Shown here in pieces: positions 4,572 to 5,244 of a DNA stretch of 5,244 nucleotides. Position 1 is the first letter of the stretch. Every line of letters begins with the position of its first letter. The notes below the pieces were generated by a model. The model saw only the letters and a list, made by a program, of their open reading frames with translations, searched no databases and had not been told where the DNA came from. Both the position numbers and the translations under genes were made by a program. The stretch is from Clostridia bacterium. GTDB taxonomy: Bacteria; Bacillota; Clostridia; Christensenellales; Borkfalkiaceae. The DNA is taken from NCBI GenBank assembly GCA_029054485.1, contig JAIDFD010000274.1:1-5244 (forward strand), read 5' to 3'.

Positions 4572-5244
4572 ACGTTTTCACCCGTAACACTTTTGTAAAT
4601 TCCGAAAAAGGTATTTTCAAGCGTATCGTTTTCGGTCAGTTTTTCAAGCGTATCAAGCGCTGCGAGCTTGCCGTTGATTATAATACCGACCCTGTCGCAT
4701 AACTTTTCAACAAGGCTGAAAATATGCGTTGAAAGTATTATGGTTTTGCCCTGTGATTTTAGCTCCTGCAAAAAGTCTGTAACAACTTTTGCGGTAAGCA
4801 CGTCAAGTCCGTTTGTCGGCTCGTCGAAAATTATCAGGTCGGGGTCGTGCACGATTGAAACCACAAGCGAAACCTTTTGCTTCATTCCTGTTGAAAGGTT
4901 GGCTAACTTAACTTCGGCAAATTTGTCTATTCCGAATTTGGCGAACAGCTCCCTCTTCCTGCCTTCGCGCGTTGCACGGTCCACGCAGTGAAGCTCGCTG
5001 AAAAAATCGTAAAGATAATTTGGCGTAAAAAAGTCGTCTAGTTTCAGCTCGCTGGTCAAAAAGCCTATACTTTTGCGGACGGCATATTCTTCGCTTACAA
5101 TACTTTTGCCGTTAATAAAAGCGTTACCGCTGTCCGGCTTTATAAGAGTTGCAAGCATTCTTAATGTAGTCGTCTTACCGGCGCCGTTGGGACCCAAAAG
5201 TCCGAAAATTTCGCCTTTGAAAGCAGTAAAAGACAGATTGTCCA
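4568..5244 (-). CDS. ABC transporter ATP-binding protein, NatA-like (partial, N-terminus beyond window edge)
   Basis: This is the ATPase subunit that powers the permease encoded after it. The window shows the last 224 residues; the reading frame stays open to 5244 with a typical start-proximal sequence (DNLSFTAFKGEIFGLLGPNG), so roughly 20 residues are missing. Counting from the first complete visible codon, Walker A is GPNGAGKT at 17-24, the ABC signature LSTGMKQ at 116-122, Walker B LIIFDEP at 136-142, the D-loop NGLD at 144-147 and the switch histidine H173 in LSTHIF. All catalytic residues for ATP hydrolysis are present. The Q-loop position seems to carry serine (S64 in GFLTSELKL) instead of glutamine. 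The TTG at 5195-5197 is an internal leucine codon of the LLGPNG motif and not a start. The operon promoter lies outside the window. The substrate is unknown; NatA-like sodium export is one possibility. Confidence 0.92.
   Translation of the reverse strand, partial: DNLSFTAFKGEIFGLLGPNGAGKTTTLRMLATLIKPDSGNAFINGKSIVSEEYAVRKSIGFLTSELKLDDFFTPNYLYDFFSELHCVDRATREGRKRELFAKFGIDKFAEVKLANLSTGMKQKVSLVVSIVHDPDLIIFDEPTNGLDVLTAKVVTDFLQELKSQGKTIILSTHIFSLVEKLCDRVGIIINGKLAALDTLEKLTENDTLENTFFGIYKSVTGENV

Noticed and set aside
4568..5197. Complete ATPase starting at a TTG at 5195-5197
   Set aside because: That TTG is a leucine in the conserved LLGPNGAGKT Walker A region; the frame continues with typical family sequence to the window edge, so the gene is partial.
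1..5244. Mobile element, CRISPR array, tRNA or defence island
   Set aside because: No transposase or integrase, no spaced direct repeats, no tRNA-like folds and no defence gene motifs were seen on either strand.

Overview
The window reads as ordinary chromosomal DNA from a Gram-positive anaerobe, most likely a member of the Clostridia (Bacillota). The main support is a large, Bacillus-type SRP RNA with an Alu domain (about 267 nt). Supporting signs are GGAG/AAGG-type ribosome binding sites, sigma-A promoters with 17-bp spacers, a short Mrp/NBP35-type ATPase with an N-terminal cysteine cluster, and a NatA/NatB-like exporter pair. The placement is inferred; no species marker was tested.

Layout, left to right. 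Positions 1-168 hold a strong predicted promoter and a structured leader of about 124 nt with two inverted repeats. Next come two translationally coupled + strand genes (169-2147): a radical SAM protein with a helix-hairpin-helix motif, and its usual partner, a DUF4130 protein. This pair is known only by genome context and is presumed to act in DNA repair or modification. A bidirectional terminator (2150-2178) separates it from a convergent - strand gene for an Mrp/NBP35 P-loop ATPase, an iron-sulfur cluster carrier (2182-3015). The intergenic stretch 3016-3440 holds back-to-back promoters, one for mrp leftward and one for the SRP RNA gene rightward, then the SRP RNA itself and a perfect 10-bp terminator-like hairpin. 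From 3441 to the right edge lies a - strand ABC exporter operon with the permease downstream of the ATPase. The ATPase runs off the window, so its N-terminus and the operon promoter are not visible.

How the genes relate: the radical SAM enzyme needs a 4Fe-4S cluster and the neighbouring Mrp protein belongs to a cluster-delivery family, but they are convergent and separately promoted, so any link is only suggestive. The SRP RNA is a housekeeping gene for membrane protein targeting. The ABC pair forms a self-contained exporter of unknown substrate. The least characterised system here is the radical SAM/DUF4130 pair with its structured leader. The most unusual sequence detail is the SRP RNA apical loop, where an all-A/U stem is capped by GGGA. 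I found no mobile elements, CRISPR arrays, tRNAs or broken genes.
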